Positions 6,172 to 13,527 of a DNA stretch of 16,762 nt are shown one piece after another. Location: NCBI GenBank assembly GCA_937901745.1, contig CALGSZ010000037.1, positions 1-16,762 of the forward strand, given 5' to 3'. The first letter of the stretch is position 1, and every line of letters begins with the position of its first letter. The stretch is from an uncultured Chloroflexota bacterium (GTDB lineage: Bacteria; Chloroflexota; Chloroflexia; Thermomicrobiales; UBA6265). The translations under genes and the position numbers were made by a program. The notes below the pieces were generated by a model, which was not told the DNA's origin, ran no database searches, and saw nothing but the letters and a program-made list of their open reading frames with translations.

Positions 6172-8931
6172 ATGAAGCGGCCTCTCCCCGTCCTGCTCGC
6201 CGTCGGCCTTGCCGCTTGTGTGCAGGTCTTCCCGCCCCAGGAGCCCGGCCCCGCCGGCGCGAGAGCGCCGGACCCGGCCCCGGCGCAGCCGAAGGAAGAA
6301 AAGGAAAAGGACCCGTTCAAGCCGTGGGACGACGTCCTCGAGGACGCGCGCGCGATCGACGGCTACTTCCGCTTCCACCTGAAGCGGGACAACACCCTGC
6401 TGCTGGAGCTGAAGCCCGAGCAGCTCGGCATGGACTTCGGCATGGCGATGCACCAGGGGCCCGGCGTCGCGGACCTCGGCCTGAACGCCGGCCTCGCCAT
6501 CGACGGCGAGATGCGGCTCATGCGTTTCCGCCGCGTCGGCGACCGGGTCCAGCTCCTGCACCTGAACCCGCGCTTCACCGCGGCCGACGGCTCGCCCATG
6601 CGCACCGCCGTGGAGGAGAACGTGGCGCACTCGATCGTGGCCGCGTTCAAGATCGAGAGCGAGCACAAGGAAACGAAGGCGCTGCTGCTCGACGTGACGT
6701 CGTTCTTCGTCTCGGACTACGCCGGCCTCGGGGAGTGGCTCAAGCTCGTCTACGCGGGCCGGCCGGTGAACCTGGACCGGGAGCGCAGCCGCGTGGCGCG
6801 CGTGCAGGGGTTTCCGCGCAACGTGGAGATCGACGCGGAGCTGACCTTCCAGGCCACCGACCCGCCGCTGCTGCCGGCCGAAGGGGTTGCGGACTTCCGC
6901 TCCGTGCCCGTGGGCGTGCGCTACTCGCTGGTCGCGCTGCCCGAGACGCCGATGCGCCCGCGGCTGGCGGACGACCGCGTCGGCCACTTCGTCACCGCGG
7001 TCTGGGACTACTCGCGGGATCGTGAACCGACGCCGTTCATCCGGTACGTGAACCGCTGGCGGCTCGAGAAGCGGGACCCCGCGGCGGAGGTCTCCGAGCC
7101 CGTGAAGCCCATCGTCTATTACATCGACCGCAGCGTGCCGCGCGAGTACAGGCGCTACGTGAAGGAAGGCATCGAGGCGTGGAACAAGGCGTTCGAGAAG
7201 GCCGGGTTCCGCAATGCCATTGTTGCGGTCGAGGCGCCAGAGAACGACTCGACCTGGAGCGCCGAGGACATCCGCTACTCGACGGTGCGCTGGACCAGCG
7301 ACCGCGGCGCGTGGGCGGTCGGCCCGTCCCAAACCGACCCGCGCACGGGTGAGATCCTCAACGCCGACGTGCTGATCGCCGCCGGCATCGTCAGCTTCTG
7401 GGCCGAGGAGTACCGGCAGCTCTCCGGGCCAGACATGCTGCGCCAGATGCGCGCGCTGTACCGTGGGGAGCTGCCCCTCGCCCGCAACGCGCTGGACCGC
7501 CTCTGCCTCGCGGGCTTCGGCGTCGCGCAGCAGCTCCGGCTACAGCACACGCTGCTCGCGGCGAACGGGGTCATCAAGCCCGGCGACCCGATCCCCGAGG
7601 AGTACCTCGGCGATGCGATCCGCGATCTCGTGATGCACGAGGTCGGTCACACGCTCGGGTTGAGACACAACTTCAAGGGTTCATCCGCGATTCCCTACGA
7701 CCGGCTCCAGGACACGGCCTTCACCGCGCGGCACGGCGTGACGCTCTCGGTGATGGATTACGGCGCGGTCAACATCGCGCCGGACGGCAAGCGGCAGGGC
7801 CACTACTGGAACAAGACCGTCGGCACGTACGACGTGTGGGCGATTCAGTACGCATACGCGCCGGTCTACGAGCAGCCTGCGGATGCACCGTTTGCATTTT
7901 CCGGCACTCTGGCCGCGACGCCGGAGGCGGAGCTCGTCGGCCTGGAGAAGATCGCGCGGCTGGCGTCGGACCCGCTGCACGCGTACGGCACGGATGAGGA
8001 CAACTGGCTCGGCCCGTTCGCCGTCGACCCGCTGACGAACGCGTGGGACCTGGGCTCGGATCCCGTGCGCTTCGCGCGGGACCGCACCGCGCTGGTGAAG
8101 CGGCTCCAGCCGCGGCTCGAGGAGCGGCTCATCGCGCCCGGGCAGGGCTACCAGCGGCTGCGCGATGCGCTGTCCACGTTGATCCTCGAGCGTTACAGGG
8201 CCCTGTACCCGGTGACCAAGGAGGTCGGCGGGCTGTACGTCTCGCGGGCCCACAGGGGCGATCCGAACGCGCCCCTGCCGTTCACGCCTGTGCCGGCGGA
8301 GCGGCAGCGTGAAGCGGTTCGTGCGATCATCGAGGGCGCGCTGGCCGAGAATGCGTTCCACTTCGAGCCAGAGCTGCTCGCGAAGCTCGCGCCCAACCGC
8401 TGGGCGCACTGGGGCGTGCCGTGGTTCGAGCTGCCGATGGACTACCCGATCCTGGAGATGGTCGGGCTCGTCCAGAGGTTCCTGATGGAGGACCTGCTCG
8501 ACCCGGTGAGGGTGAACCGTCTGGTCGCGAACGAATTGCGCGCGCGGCCAGGCGAGGCGTTCACGGCGGCGGAGCTGGTCCGGACGGTGACGGACGCGGT
8601 CTGGTCCGAGCTGGGCCAGCCGGGGGCGACGGCGCGCCCGGTCAACGCGTTCCGGCGGAACCTCCAGCGCGCGCACCTCTCGCACCTCAGCGGCATGCTG
8701 GTGGGCGGGGGCGCCACGCTGCTGATCACGCCCGGCGGCGCGATGTCGGTCGGCACGCCGGAGGACGCGCGCTCGCTCGCCCGGCTCGAGCTGACCCGGC
8801 TGTCCGCGCGCATGGCGCAGGTGCTGGCCTCGCCCGGCGGCCTGGACGCCATGACGCGCGCGCACCTCGAGGAGTCGAAGGCGCGGATCGACCGGGTCCT
8901 CGAGGCGTCGACGCTGACGACGGTGCGGTAG
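6172..8931 (+). CDS. lipoprotein zinc metalloprotease (DUF5117/DUF4953 type)
   Basis: This large exported zinc-dependent protease has 919 residues from the ATG at 6172, which has GGAGG at 6162-6166 five bases upstream. The open frame extends further upstream but lacks a signal there. The N-terminus is a lipoprotein signal, RPLPVLLAVGLAACVQ, with the lipobox cysteine at residue 16. A Pro/Ala- and Lys/Glu-rich linker follows. The extended zinc motif HEVGHTLGLRH is at residues 489-499, with Glu490 as catalytic base. The metzincin-style Met-turn SVMDY places its Met at 528, so the active site is complete. The surrounding DUF5117-like N-terminal and DUF4953-like C-terminal regions are typical of a family common in Bacteroidota and Gemmatimonadota. 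It presumably acts on the outer surface or in the periplasm; its substrate is unknown. The gene is probably monocistronic, with its own promoter and the terminator at 9062. Confidence 0.93.
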   Translation: MKRPLPVLLAVGLAACVQVFPPQEPGPAGARAPDPAPAQPKEEKEKDPFKPWDDVLEDARAIDGYFRFHLKRDNTLLLELKPEQLGMDFGMAMHQGPGVADLGLNAGLAIDGEMRLMRFRRVGDRVQLLHLNPRFTAADGSPMRTAVEENVAHSIVAAFKIESEHKETKALLLDVTSFFVSDYAGLGEWLKLVYAGRPVNLDRERSRVARVQGFPRNVEIDAELTFQATDPPLLPAEGVADFRSVPVGVRYSLVALPETPMRPRLADDRVGHFVTAVWDYSRDREPTPFIRYVNRWRLEKRDPAAEVSEPVKPIVYYIDRSVPREYRRYVKEGIEAWNKAFEKAGFRNAIVAVEAPENDSTWSAEDIRYSTVRWTSDRGAWAVGPSQTDPRTGEILNADVLIAAGIVSFWAEEYRQLSGPDMLRQMRALYRGELPLARNALDRLCLAGFGVAQQLRLQHTLLAANGVIKPGDPIPEEYLGDAIRDLVMHEVGHTLGLRHNFKGSSAIPYDRLQDTAFTARHGVTLSVMDYGAVNIAPDGKRQGHYWNKTVGTYDVWAIQYAYAPVYEQPADAPFAFSGTLAATPEAELVGLEKIARLASDPLHAYGTDEDNWLGPFAVDPLTNAWDLGSDPVRFARDRTALVKRLQPRLEERLIAPGQGYQRLRDALSTLILERYRALYPVTKEVGGLYVSRAHRGDPNAPLPFTPVPAERQREAVRAIIEGALAENAFHFEPELLAKLAPNRWAHWGVPWFELPMDYPILEMVGLVQRFLMEDLLDPVRVNRLVANELRARPGEAFTAAELVRTVTDAVWSELGQPGATARPVNAFRRNLQRAHLSHLSGMLVGGGATLLITPGGAMSVGTPEDARSLARLELTRLSARMAQVLASPGGLDAMTRAHLEESKARIDRVLEASTLTTVR

Positions 8932-9061
8932 GGCTACGGGAGACGCCGGGCCTTCTGGCGCCGTCCGGCGGTTCCGGTCGTGGCGGCAAGGCCCCAGGGC
9001 CGGGCGGCGCCTTCGGGCTGGTCAGGGGGCCGCGGCGTCGGCGCGTGGCGCGCTGGGCCGG

Positions 9062-9103
9062 GGCCCGGGCGGCTGCCCGGGCCACTTCCTCTTTCTCTCT
9101 CTC
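9062..9103 (+). terminator. intrinsic-type terminator after the metalloprotease
   Basis: GGCCCGGGC (9062-9070) and GCCCGGGCC (9075-9083) form a perfect 9-bp stem with a 4-base loop GGCT. A pyrimidine tract (ACTTCCTCTTTCTCTCTCTC, 9084-9103) follows at once. The rest of the 8932-9139 gap shows no gene. Confidence 0.75.
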
Positions 9104-9139
9104 GCTGGCGGCCGTGGCACGATCCGGAACTGGCGGGGC

Positions 9140-9460
9140 TCAGGCCGCGTCGGAGCGGCGGCGGTAGCGGTCCACGAGCTCGGCGAGCGAGCCGATCACG
9201 TGCTCGTCGCCCTCGCGCAACAGCACGGCGAGGATGTGCTTGCACACGCGGTCCCGCCACAGATGGTCGCCGCAGTCGCAGCGCGGTAAACGTCGTGAGT
9301 ACAGGTCCACCCAGTGCGGCTCCCGGCCGCCCCAGACGCGGTAGCGCCCCCGGCCGACGCGGTGGACGCGGAGCTTGAGCGAGCGTTCGAGCCGGGCGAC
9401 GTCGATCCCGCCGGCGGAGCGGACGTCCCAGCGCGCGTCGTCGTTTCTCCTGGTCTTCAC
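9140..9460 (-). CDS. small SWIM zinc-finger protein
   Basis: This 106-residue protein carries the SWIM signature CxCx(n)CxH: Cys61, Cys63, Cys73 and His75 in RCDCGDHLWRDRVCKHILAV, followed by a Leu-rich helix. SWIM fingers are predicted to bind DNA or proteins and often occur in SWI2/SNF2-type helicases or transposases. Here the finger stands alone with a basic N-terminal region (RLERSLKLRVHRVGRGRYRV) and an acidic C-terminal helix. The frame opens with a GTG at 9460 and contains no internal ATG. No Shine-Dalgarno site is visible before it, so translation may be leaderless or weak. It converges on the metalloprotease gene and has no operon partner. It could be an accessory subunit of a helicase encoded elsewhere. 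The motif is certain; the function is not. Confidence 0.78.
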   Translation of the reverse strand: MKTRRNDDARWDVRSAGGIDVARLERSLKLRVHRVGRGRYRVWGGREPHWVDLYSRRLPRCDCGDHLWRDRVCKHILAVLLREGDEHVIGSLAELVDRYRRRSDAA

Positions 9461-9574
9461 GGAAGGAGTTCAACCTGTTGCCGTTGCGATAGTTAGGCCA
9501 TGTGATCTGCTACCCCGTCCGGCGGGGGGATTTCCGTGATCGGGCCCGTGCGACCCGGGTTGATACGAACCGGC

Positions 9575-9607
9575 TTGACACGCGCGCGCGGAATGCCCAT
9601 CTATATG
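9575..9607 (+). promoter_or_regulatory. possible promoter upstream of the unknown protein
   Basis: There is a perfect TTGACA at 9575-9580. The best -10-like hexamer, TATATG at 9602-9607, is 21 bases away, longer than the normal 16-18. Closer hexamers match poorly. The region 9461-9758 is otherwise gene-free. It also contains a 5-bp hairpin at 9513-9527 and the palindrome ACCCCGGGGT at 9710-9719, the latter about 40 bases before the start codon. Confidence 0.3.
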
Positions 9608-9758
9608 CCAACCTGCCTCCTCACCCGCCTCTGTTCGCGTAGACGGAACCGAAGGCCCGCAGGCAGGGCCCACGTCGTAAGGGAGCGGCAGCGGCGTCGT
9701 GGGCGACGTACCCCGGGGTGCCACGCGGCCAGCGCGATCTGCATACGCGCGGGGATAC

Positions 9759-10508
9759 ATGGACAGGATCAGCGGCGAAACCGGTGCTGGCAACGTCTCG
9801 CTGGAGCGAGCGGAGGAGCTCATACGCTCGCTTACCGGCGTGAAGAGCGCGAGTGTGCGCGGTAGCGCCGACGGCGATCTCGCGGAGATCCGGGTCGTGG
9901 CCGAGTCGACCGTGGCGCCGGCGGACCTCGTGCGGAGTATCCAGTCGGCGTTGTTGGCCCGTTTTGGCATCTCGGTGGCGGCGGGCAAGATCGTGGTGAC
10001 AGGGGCCGGCGTGCAGGGCGAGGTGGCCGGGCGGGACAACGGCCGTCGGCCGTCGGCGGGAGCCGAGCAGACGGTGCGGATTCTCTCGCGGCCCGATCCC
10101 CGGCCGCGGCTGGAGCGAGTGGAGATCGAGCGCGAGCACCCGGGCCATGTGCGGTGCCGCGTAACGCTTTCCCTGGAAGATCGCGTCGTGACGGGTGAGG
10201 CCGAGGGCCTCGAGGCGGACGGCATGTCGCTCGAGGTCGCGGCGCGCGCGGCCGTGGAGGCGATGCGGGCGCTTGCGGGGCCGGAGGCCGCGCCGCTGGT
10301 GCTCGACGGCGTGAGTCGTGTCGACATCGCGGGCCGCGACCACGTGGTGGCTGCGGTCCAGACCCGTCAAGGCCGAATGATCAAGGTGCTCGCGGGTGCA
10401 GCGGCGGTGGAGGACTCTGCCGAGCATGCCGCGGCCCTTGCCGCATTGCAGGCGACCAACCGGTGGGTCAGCGGCCGGCTGTGGACGAGGCCGGCCGGCG
10501 ACCGCTGA
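9759..10508 (+). CDS. conserved-looking protein of unknown function, two-domain
   Basis: From the ATG at 9759 (GGGGA just upstream) the product is 249 residues; a GTG at 9699 would add 20. I do not recognise a named family. Two globular parts are visible. Residues about 8-75 (LERAEELIRSLTGVKSASVR ... LVRSIQSALLARFGISVAAG) look like a small ferredoxin-like alpha/beta domain. Residues about 115-240 alternate strands and Ala-rich helices (RVTLSLEDRVVTGEAEG, then AARAAVEAMRALAG, later VKVLAGAA-like and AAALAALQATNRWV). That pattern loosely resembles the repeated half of the 2-isopropylmalate synthase regulatory (LeuA dimer) domain. There is no signal peptide, membrane segment or catalytic motif, so it is probably a cytosolic binding or regulatory protein. 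A possible small peptide gene follows 150 bases downstream. Third positions are strongly G/C, as in the host. Confidence 0.75.
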   Translation: MDRISGETGAGNVSLERAEELIRSLTGVKSASVRGSADGDLAEIRVVAESTVAPADLVRSIQSALLARFGISVAAGKIVVTGAGVQGEVAGRDNGRRPSAGAEQTVRILSRPDPRPRLERVEIEREHPGHVRCRVTLSLEDRVVTGEAEGLEADGMSLEVAARAAVEAMRALAGPEAAPLVLDGVSRVDIAGRDHVVAAVQTRQGRMIKVLAGAAAVEDSAEHAAALAALQATNRWVSGRLWTRPAGDR

Positions 10509-10547
10509 CCCTCGACATCGTGCTACCGCACAGAAATATGGAGTAAG

Positions 10548-10752
10548 GAGCCCCCGGTCCGACTAGCGGAGACCCCCAGCGATTGCAAGATCAGCGGAGC
10601 GTTGCGACCACATGAAGTCAGACCTCGGTCGACGCACCCTGAAGGGAGGTGACGCTGGGTGTTGGAGGCGCTTTTCGATTTCGTTGGCCAGCTGTTGAGC
10701 CTGCTCGGCGCGGGCTGGATTACCGTTGCTAACTGAGTCTGACCGGGGGCTC
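10548..10752. repeat. 17-bp inverted repeats bounding a 205-bp segment
   Basis: The left arm, 10548-10564, and the right arm, 10736-10752, are reverse complements at 16 of 17 positions; the outer 12 bases (GAGCCCCCGGTC) are perfect. They enclose the putative small peptide gene. No target-site duplication is evident directly outside the arms. This could be a non-autonomous mobile cassette, a long-range RNA stem, or chance plus an assembly join. Confidence 0.5.
10659..10736 (+). CDS. possible 25-residue hydrophobic peptide
   Basis: A GTG at 10659 is preceded by GGGAGGTGA (10644-10652) with 6 bases of spacing, the best Shine-Dalgarno site in the window. The frame runs 25 codons to TGA. The peptide begins MLEALFDFVGQLLSL (M from GTG) and ends with GWITVAN. 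It would form a hydrophobic helix with two acidic residues near its start and a Gly-rich turn before the end. There is no leader or cleavage motif. It could be a membrane-active or regulatory peptide, or a leader peptide for downstream control. It lies 150 bases after the 249-residue unknown gene and may be cotranscribed with it. An overlapping frame from the ATG at 10612 has a worse ribosome binding site. Confidence 0.4.
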   Translation: MLEALFDFVGQLLSLLGAGWITVAN

Positions 10753-10843
10753 TTCCGATCTTCTGGGCAAATCGCAGTGGATTTCGGCAATGATGCTGCC
10801 TGTCCGATACTCTGACTCGGGCGCCCTCCGGTTTGCACTGACG

Positions 10844-10872
10844 GCCTGCCTGATAGGATCAGGACGGCAGGC
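10844..10872 (+). promoter_or_regulatory. mutually exclusive hairpins in the HD-GYP upstream region
   Basis: GCCTGCC (10844-10850) can pair with GGCAGGC (10866-10872). Alternatively CCTGAT (10849-10854) pairs with ATCAGG (10858-10863) around a 3-base loop. The two share bases 10849-10850. They lie about 250 bases before the HD-GYP start. I cannot match them to a known riboswitch class. Confidence 0.3.
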
Positions 10873-11121
10873 TCGATACAGATGGGCTCATGCCGCTCGC
10901 TGGGAGGGGTCGCGCGCGCCCATGCAGATGGTGAGGGGGAAGCCCAGCGGACATTATGCCGGACGTCGTTTCGCGGCGCACATCGGGCGTGGCGGGAACA
11001 AGCCCAGAGTAGCAGCGATGCGGTCCATTGCTCCCGCTGCATGCGGCCGGTTAGCGGCCCGAGCAGAGGCCCTGGTCCAGAATGGACCGGCAGCACGGCA
11101 CTGCCTGTCCAGCCCGAACGG

Positions 11122-12459
11122 ATGAATCGTTCCGCGTACATCTACGTCGCGCTGACCACGGTCGCGGCGATCGCCCTCGCGGCCGTGCTGCCGTGGGACG
11201 AGGTCGTCACCTTCGCTTGGGCCGACCTGGTTGGCCTCGCCTCCTTCATTGCTGTCGCGATTCTCTCCGAAGCAATGGCGATCGATTTCGCGGTTGGAGC
11301 CAACCGCGCAGCGAAATCTTCGATCGCCTTTCTTCCGCTCTTCGCAGCGGCCGCGCTGTTCCCACCAATAGCTGCACTATTCGCCGCGGCGGCGGTCCAC
11401 GCGTTCGCCGAACTGGTCCTCAAGGACCGGGTGCTCTGGCGAACCTTATTCAATGTGTCGCAGTCTGCAATTGGCATCGGCGTCGCTGCATGGTTGTATG
11501 ACGTGCTCGCGCCATCTGATGACAACGCGCTCGCCTTTGCCGGTGCTTTCGGGGCATTAGCGCTGACTGCCGTCACCCTGAATCTCGTTATTGTTAGCGG
11601 ATTCTTTGCCGTTCGGCAGCAGACACCGTTTCTCGGCGTCCTTCAACGGGTGATTGGTCCTGGAGCGGGGAACCTCCTGTACGACCTGCTCGCGTGTCCC
11701 GTTGCAATGGTAGCAGTCCTCCTCTACCGAGAGTTCCACGTAGGAGGGCTGCTAATGATCATTCTGCCGCTCCTGCTCATCCGGTACTCCTATCTATCCA
11801 AGGTGCAGCTGCAACAGGCGAACCGCGATCTATTGAGTGTGCTGGTCAAAGCGATTGAAACGCGTGATCCGTACACCTCGGGGCATTCCGTTCGCGTCTC
11901 CGCTCTCGCGAGGGCGATCGCGGACGACATGGGCCTTTCTCGTCGGATGGCCGAGCGCGTGGAATGGGCCGCCTTGCTGCACGATATTGGGAAAATCGAC
12001 ATGATGTACGCCCCTATCATTCGGAAGCCATCGGACTTGACCGAGGAGGAGCGGCACATCATTCGAAGCCATGCCACCAAAGGCGCAGAGCTACTGCGGA
12101 GTCTAAGCTCGGTTGATGAAGTCGTTATCCAAGGCGTCAAGCACCATCACGAGCGCTACGACGGTAGTGGCTATCCAGATGGGCTTGCTGGTAAAGCGAT
12201 ACCGATTGCGGCTCGGATCATCATGTTGTGTGATTCCATAGATGCAATGCTATCAGACCGGCCGTACCGTCGGGCGCTTTCTATAGAACAGGCTCGGGTT
12301 GAACTGCTTCGTTGTGCAGGCAGTCAGTTCGATCCCGACATAGTTGAGGTAGTACTCAAGAAGAATACCCTTGAGCGAGCCGCAAGCCTCACAGAGAGGG
12401 CGACGACCGCCGGTGACCAAGACTCTATCGAAAACCAACGGTCGGCGCACCTAGCGTAG
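11122..12459 (+). CDS. membrane HD-GYP domain protein, likely c-di-GMP phosphodiesterase
   Basis: This 445-residue protein has an N-terminal block of about seven hydrophobic segments (residues 5-220, for example YVALTTVAAIALAAVLP and GGLLMIILPLLLIRYS) followed by an HD-GYP domain (about 230-405). The catalytic signature is complete: His255, H287-D288 in LLHDIGKID with Lys291, His317, the HHHER run at 341-345, and G350-Y351-P352 in DGSGYPDGL. HD-GYP domains hydrolyse cyclic di-GMP (some act on cGAMP). The membrane part probably senses an unknown signal. I chose the ATG at 11122 because it directly precedes the first membrane segment. The frame is open back to 10882 without recognisable protein sequence. 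The ribosome binding site is weak. The gene converges on the AraC-type regulator. Composition is less GC-rich than the left part of the window. Confidence 0.88.
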   Translation: MNRSAYIYVALTTVAAIALAAVLPWDEVVTFAWADLVGLASFIAVAILSEAMAIDFAVGANRAAKSSIAFLPLFAAAALFPPIAALFAAAAVHAFAELVLKDRVLWRTLFNVSQSAIGIGVAAWLYDVLAPSDDNALAFAGAFGALALTAVTLNLVIVSGFFAVRQQTPFLGVLQRVIGPGAGNLLYDLLACPVAMVAVLLYREFHVGGLLMIILPLLLIRYSYLSKVQLQQANRDLLSVLVKAIETRDPYTSGHSVRVSALARAIADDMGLSRRMAERVEWAALLHDIGKIDMMYAPIIRKPSDLTEEERHIIRSHATKGAELLRSLSSVDEVVIQGVKHHHERYDGSGYPDGLAGKAIPIAARIIMLCDSIDAMLSDRPYRRALSIEQARVELLRCAGSQFDPDIVEVVLKKNTLERAASLTERATTAGDQDSIENQRSAHLA

Positions 12460-12589
12460 GGCGCCGCGCGTAGTCCGGTGCGTTCTGCGCAGACCAGGCG
12501 CGCCGAGGTATCCGCTGGAGTTAGGTCAGTAGGTTTGCTTCGACCAAGAAGCCAAAGCCCGTTTGATGATCTAGGTCCCATGGCGTAAG

Positions 12590-13405
12590 TCAGACGCAGT
12601 ACTGCTTGGCCACAGCGCTATAGCGGGCGCTATCGATGCCGCCGGCGCGTAGCTCGCGCTGAATCCAGGACTCGACAATCCATTCCCAGCCAAGGTTGTT
12701 CCGTACATCTGTCGGTCTGCAGTCAATGAGCCGCTTCATCTGGTTGCTCATGGTGAAGCCGTCCGGATAGCCGAGCTTTCCAGCAATGCGGAACATAGCC
12801 GTCGTTTCTTGCTGGAGGCGGAGAGCTACATGGAAGAGACGCCCGAACTGCAGCCAGTGGGAGGGCACCGGCAACCCGGCAGCCATGAATCTGCGCCCCA
12901 GCGTACGGCGTGAAGTCGATAGCTTTGCTGCGACCCTTGCAATGCTCTTCGTCGTCGGGGCCATTTCGAAGATGGCCCTGACGTCATGGCGCTGACGATC
13001 ATGCGGTAGGAGTCCGCGCCGCGTCAGATAGACGGTTAGGGCAAGCGGTACATTTCGCGGAGGGGCCTGAAGAAGCCGGCGGATGGCGTCCAGGCTGAGG
13101 GCTCTAGTAAAGGGCAGTACTGCTCTCGGTTCCACCAGGGCGACATAGTTCAACAAGGACAGAACACGAGAGAGCGCTTGTGCCGGTGGCAGAATGATTA
13201 TCAGCGGCAGGCCGGGGACACGCTCTTGCAGCCACGCGAACTCGTCCTCCTGGCACCGCGCATCGACCAGCCACCAAATGATACACTTCCCGCGGGGGGG
13301 CTGCTCCGGCGGGGTCCAATCAATGCTGATCTCGTGATAACGGTCGTACGGCGGGCAGTAAAGGGCCAGATTGCTACCCGGTCGGGGCATCTGTGCGCGG
13401 ATCAT
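12590..13405 (-). CDS. AraC-type transcription regulator
   Basis: This 271-residue protein has a C-terminal AraC/XylS double helix-turn-helix. The first HTH is around residues 152-173 (TTKSIARVAAKLSTSRRTLG) and the second around 205-231 (FRIAGKLGYPDGFTMSNQMK). WLQFGRLFHVALRLQQ is the typical linker helix. The N-terminal part (residues about 25-105) has a receiver-like strand/helix rhythm (CIIWWLVDARCQEDEFAWLQ, LPLIIILPPAQALSRVLSLL) but no sure phospho-acceptor set, so it may be a pseudo-receiver. The ATG at 13405 is favoured because GGAG lies 8 bases upstream. An ATG at 13456 would add 17 residues with no visible ribosome binding site. It is divergent from the SARP gene across about 122 bases, which suggests that one regulates the other or both. 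The second HTH helix is less canonical (DGFTMSNQMK) than in typical members. Confidence 0.82.
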   Translation of the reverse strand: MIRAQMPRPGSNLALYCPPYDRYHEISIDWTPPEQPPRGKCIIWWLVDARCQEDEFAWLQERVPGLPLIIILPPAQALSRVLSLLNYVALVEPRAVLPFTRALSLDAIRRLLQAPPRNVPLALTVYLTRRGLLPHDRQRHDVRAIFEMAPTTKSIARVAAKLSTSRRTLGRRFMAAGLPVPSHWLQFGRLFHVALRLQQETTAMFRIAGKLGYPDGFTMSNQMKRLIDCRPTDVRNNLGWEWIVESWIQRELRAGGIDSARYSAVAKQYCV

Positions 13406-13432
13406 GGCTACGCTCCGGTGAGAGGTTAACGG

Positions 13433-13445
13433 GAACGGGACGTTC
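13433..13445. promoter_or_regulatory. small inverted repeat in the divergent promoter region
   Basis: GAACG (13433-13437) and CGTTC (13441-13445) are separated by GGA. It lies between the divergent AraC-type and SARP genes, just upstream of the favoured AraC-type start. It could be an operator, but a 5-bp arm is short enough to be chance. Confidence 0.2.
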
Positions 13446-13465
13446 GGAGGCATCATAAGGAAGCC

Positions 13466-13496
13466 CCATCATCCAACCGTCATCAGAGCCGTCAGC
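13466..13496 (+). promoter_or_regulatory. three direct repeats upstream of the SARP gene
   Basis: CCATCATC (13466-13473), CCGTCATC (13477-13484) and CCGTCAGC (13489-13496) recur with periods of 11 and 12 bases, 32-62 bases before the SARP start. SARP-type winged helices are known to bind direct heptamer repeats with about 11-base periodicity, so this may be an autoregulatory operator. Confidence 0.35.
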
Positions 13497-13527
13497 GCAC
13501 CAAGCACCGGGAAAACTTCGAGGCGGT

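Larger units (their letters stand above)
10509..11121. other. 613-base stretch without a recognised protein family
   Basis: Between the unknown protein and the HD-GYP gene there is no gene recognisable by family. The stretch contains a 205-bp inverted-repeat-bounded segment (10548-10752) with a possible 25-residue peptide gene, a 13-base adapter-like sequence (10749-10761), and overlapping hairpins at 10844-10872. It also has short stems at about 11045-11060 (GGCCG/CGGCC) and 11077-11091 (GGTCC/GGACC). G+C falls here from about 77% (10441-10500) to about 58% (10741-10800) by hand count. Confidence 0.6.

Noticed and set aside
6139..8865. Two long minus-strand frames (6139-7332 and 7681-8865) opposite the metalloprotease
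   Set aside because: They are antisense shadows rich in Arg, His and Val; the plus strand encodes a complete metalloprotease.
9470..10427. Minus-strand frames opposite the unknown 249-residue gene
   Set aside because: Ser/Arg/Thr-rich low-complexity translations. The plus-strand frame has a regular hydrophobic pattern and better codon bias.
10612..10698. 28-codon plus-strand frame (starts MKSDLGRRTL) overlapping the small peptide
   Set aside because: Its ribosome binding site is 12 bases away and weak; the GTG frame at 10659 uses a near-ideal site.
10882..11121. N-terminal extension of the HD-GYP protein
   Set aside because: The extra 80 residues are Arg/Gly/Ser/Cys-rich with no domain, and the protein begins naturally with a membrane segment at 11122.
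12533..12556. Weak hairpin between the convergent HD-GYP and AraC-type genes (GCTTC/GAAGC with flanking TTT/AAA and a bulge)
   Set aside because: A 5-bp core with a bulge and no real T tract is too little to call a terminator.
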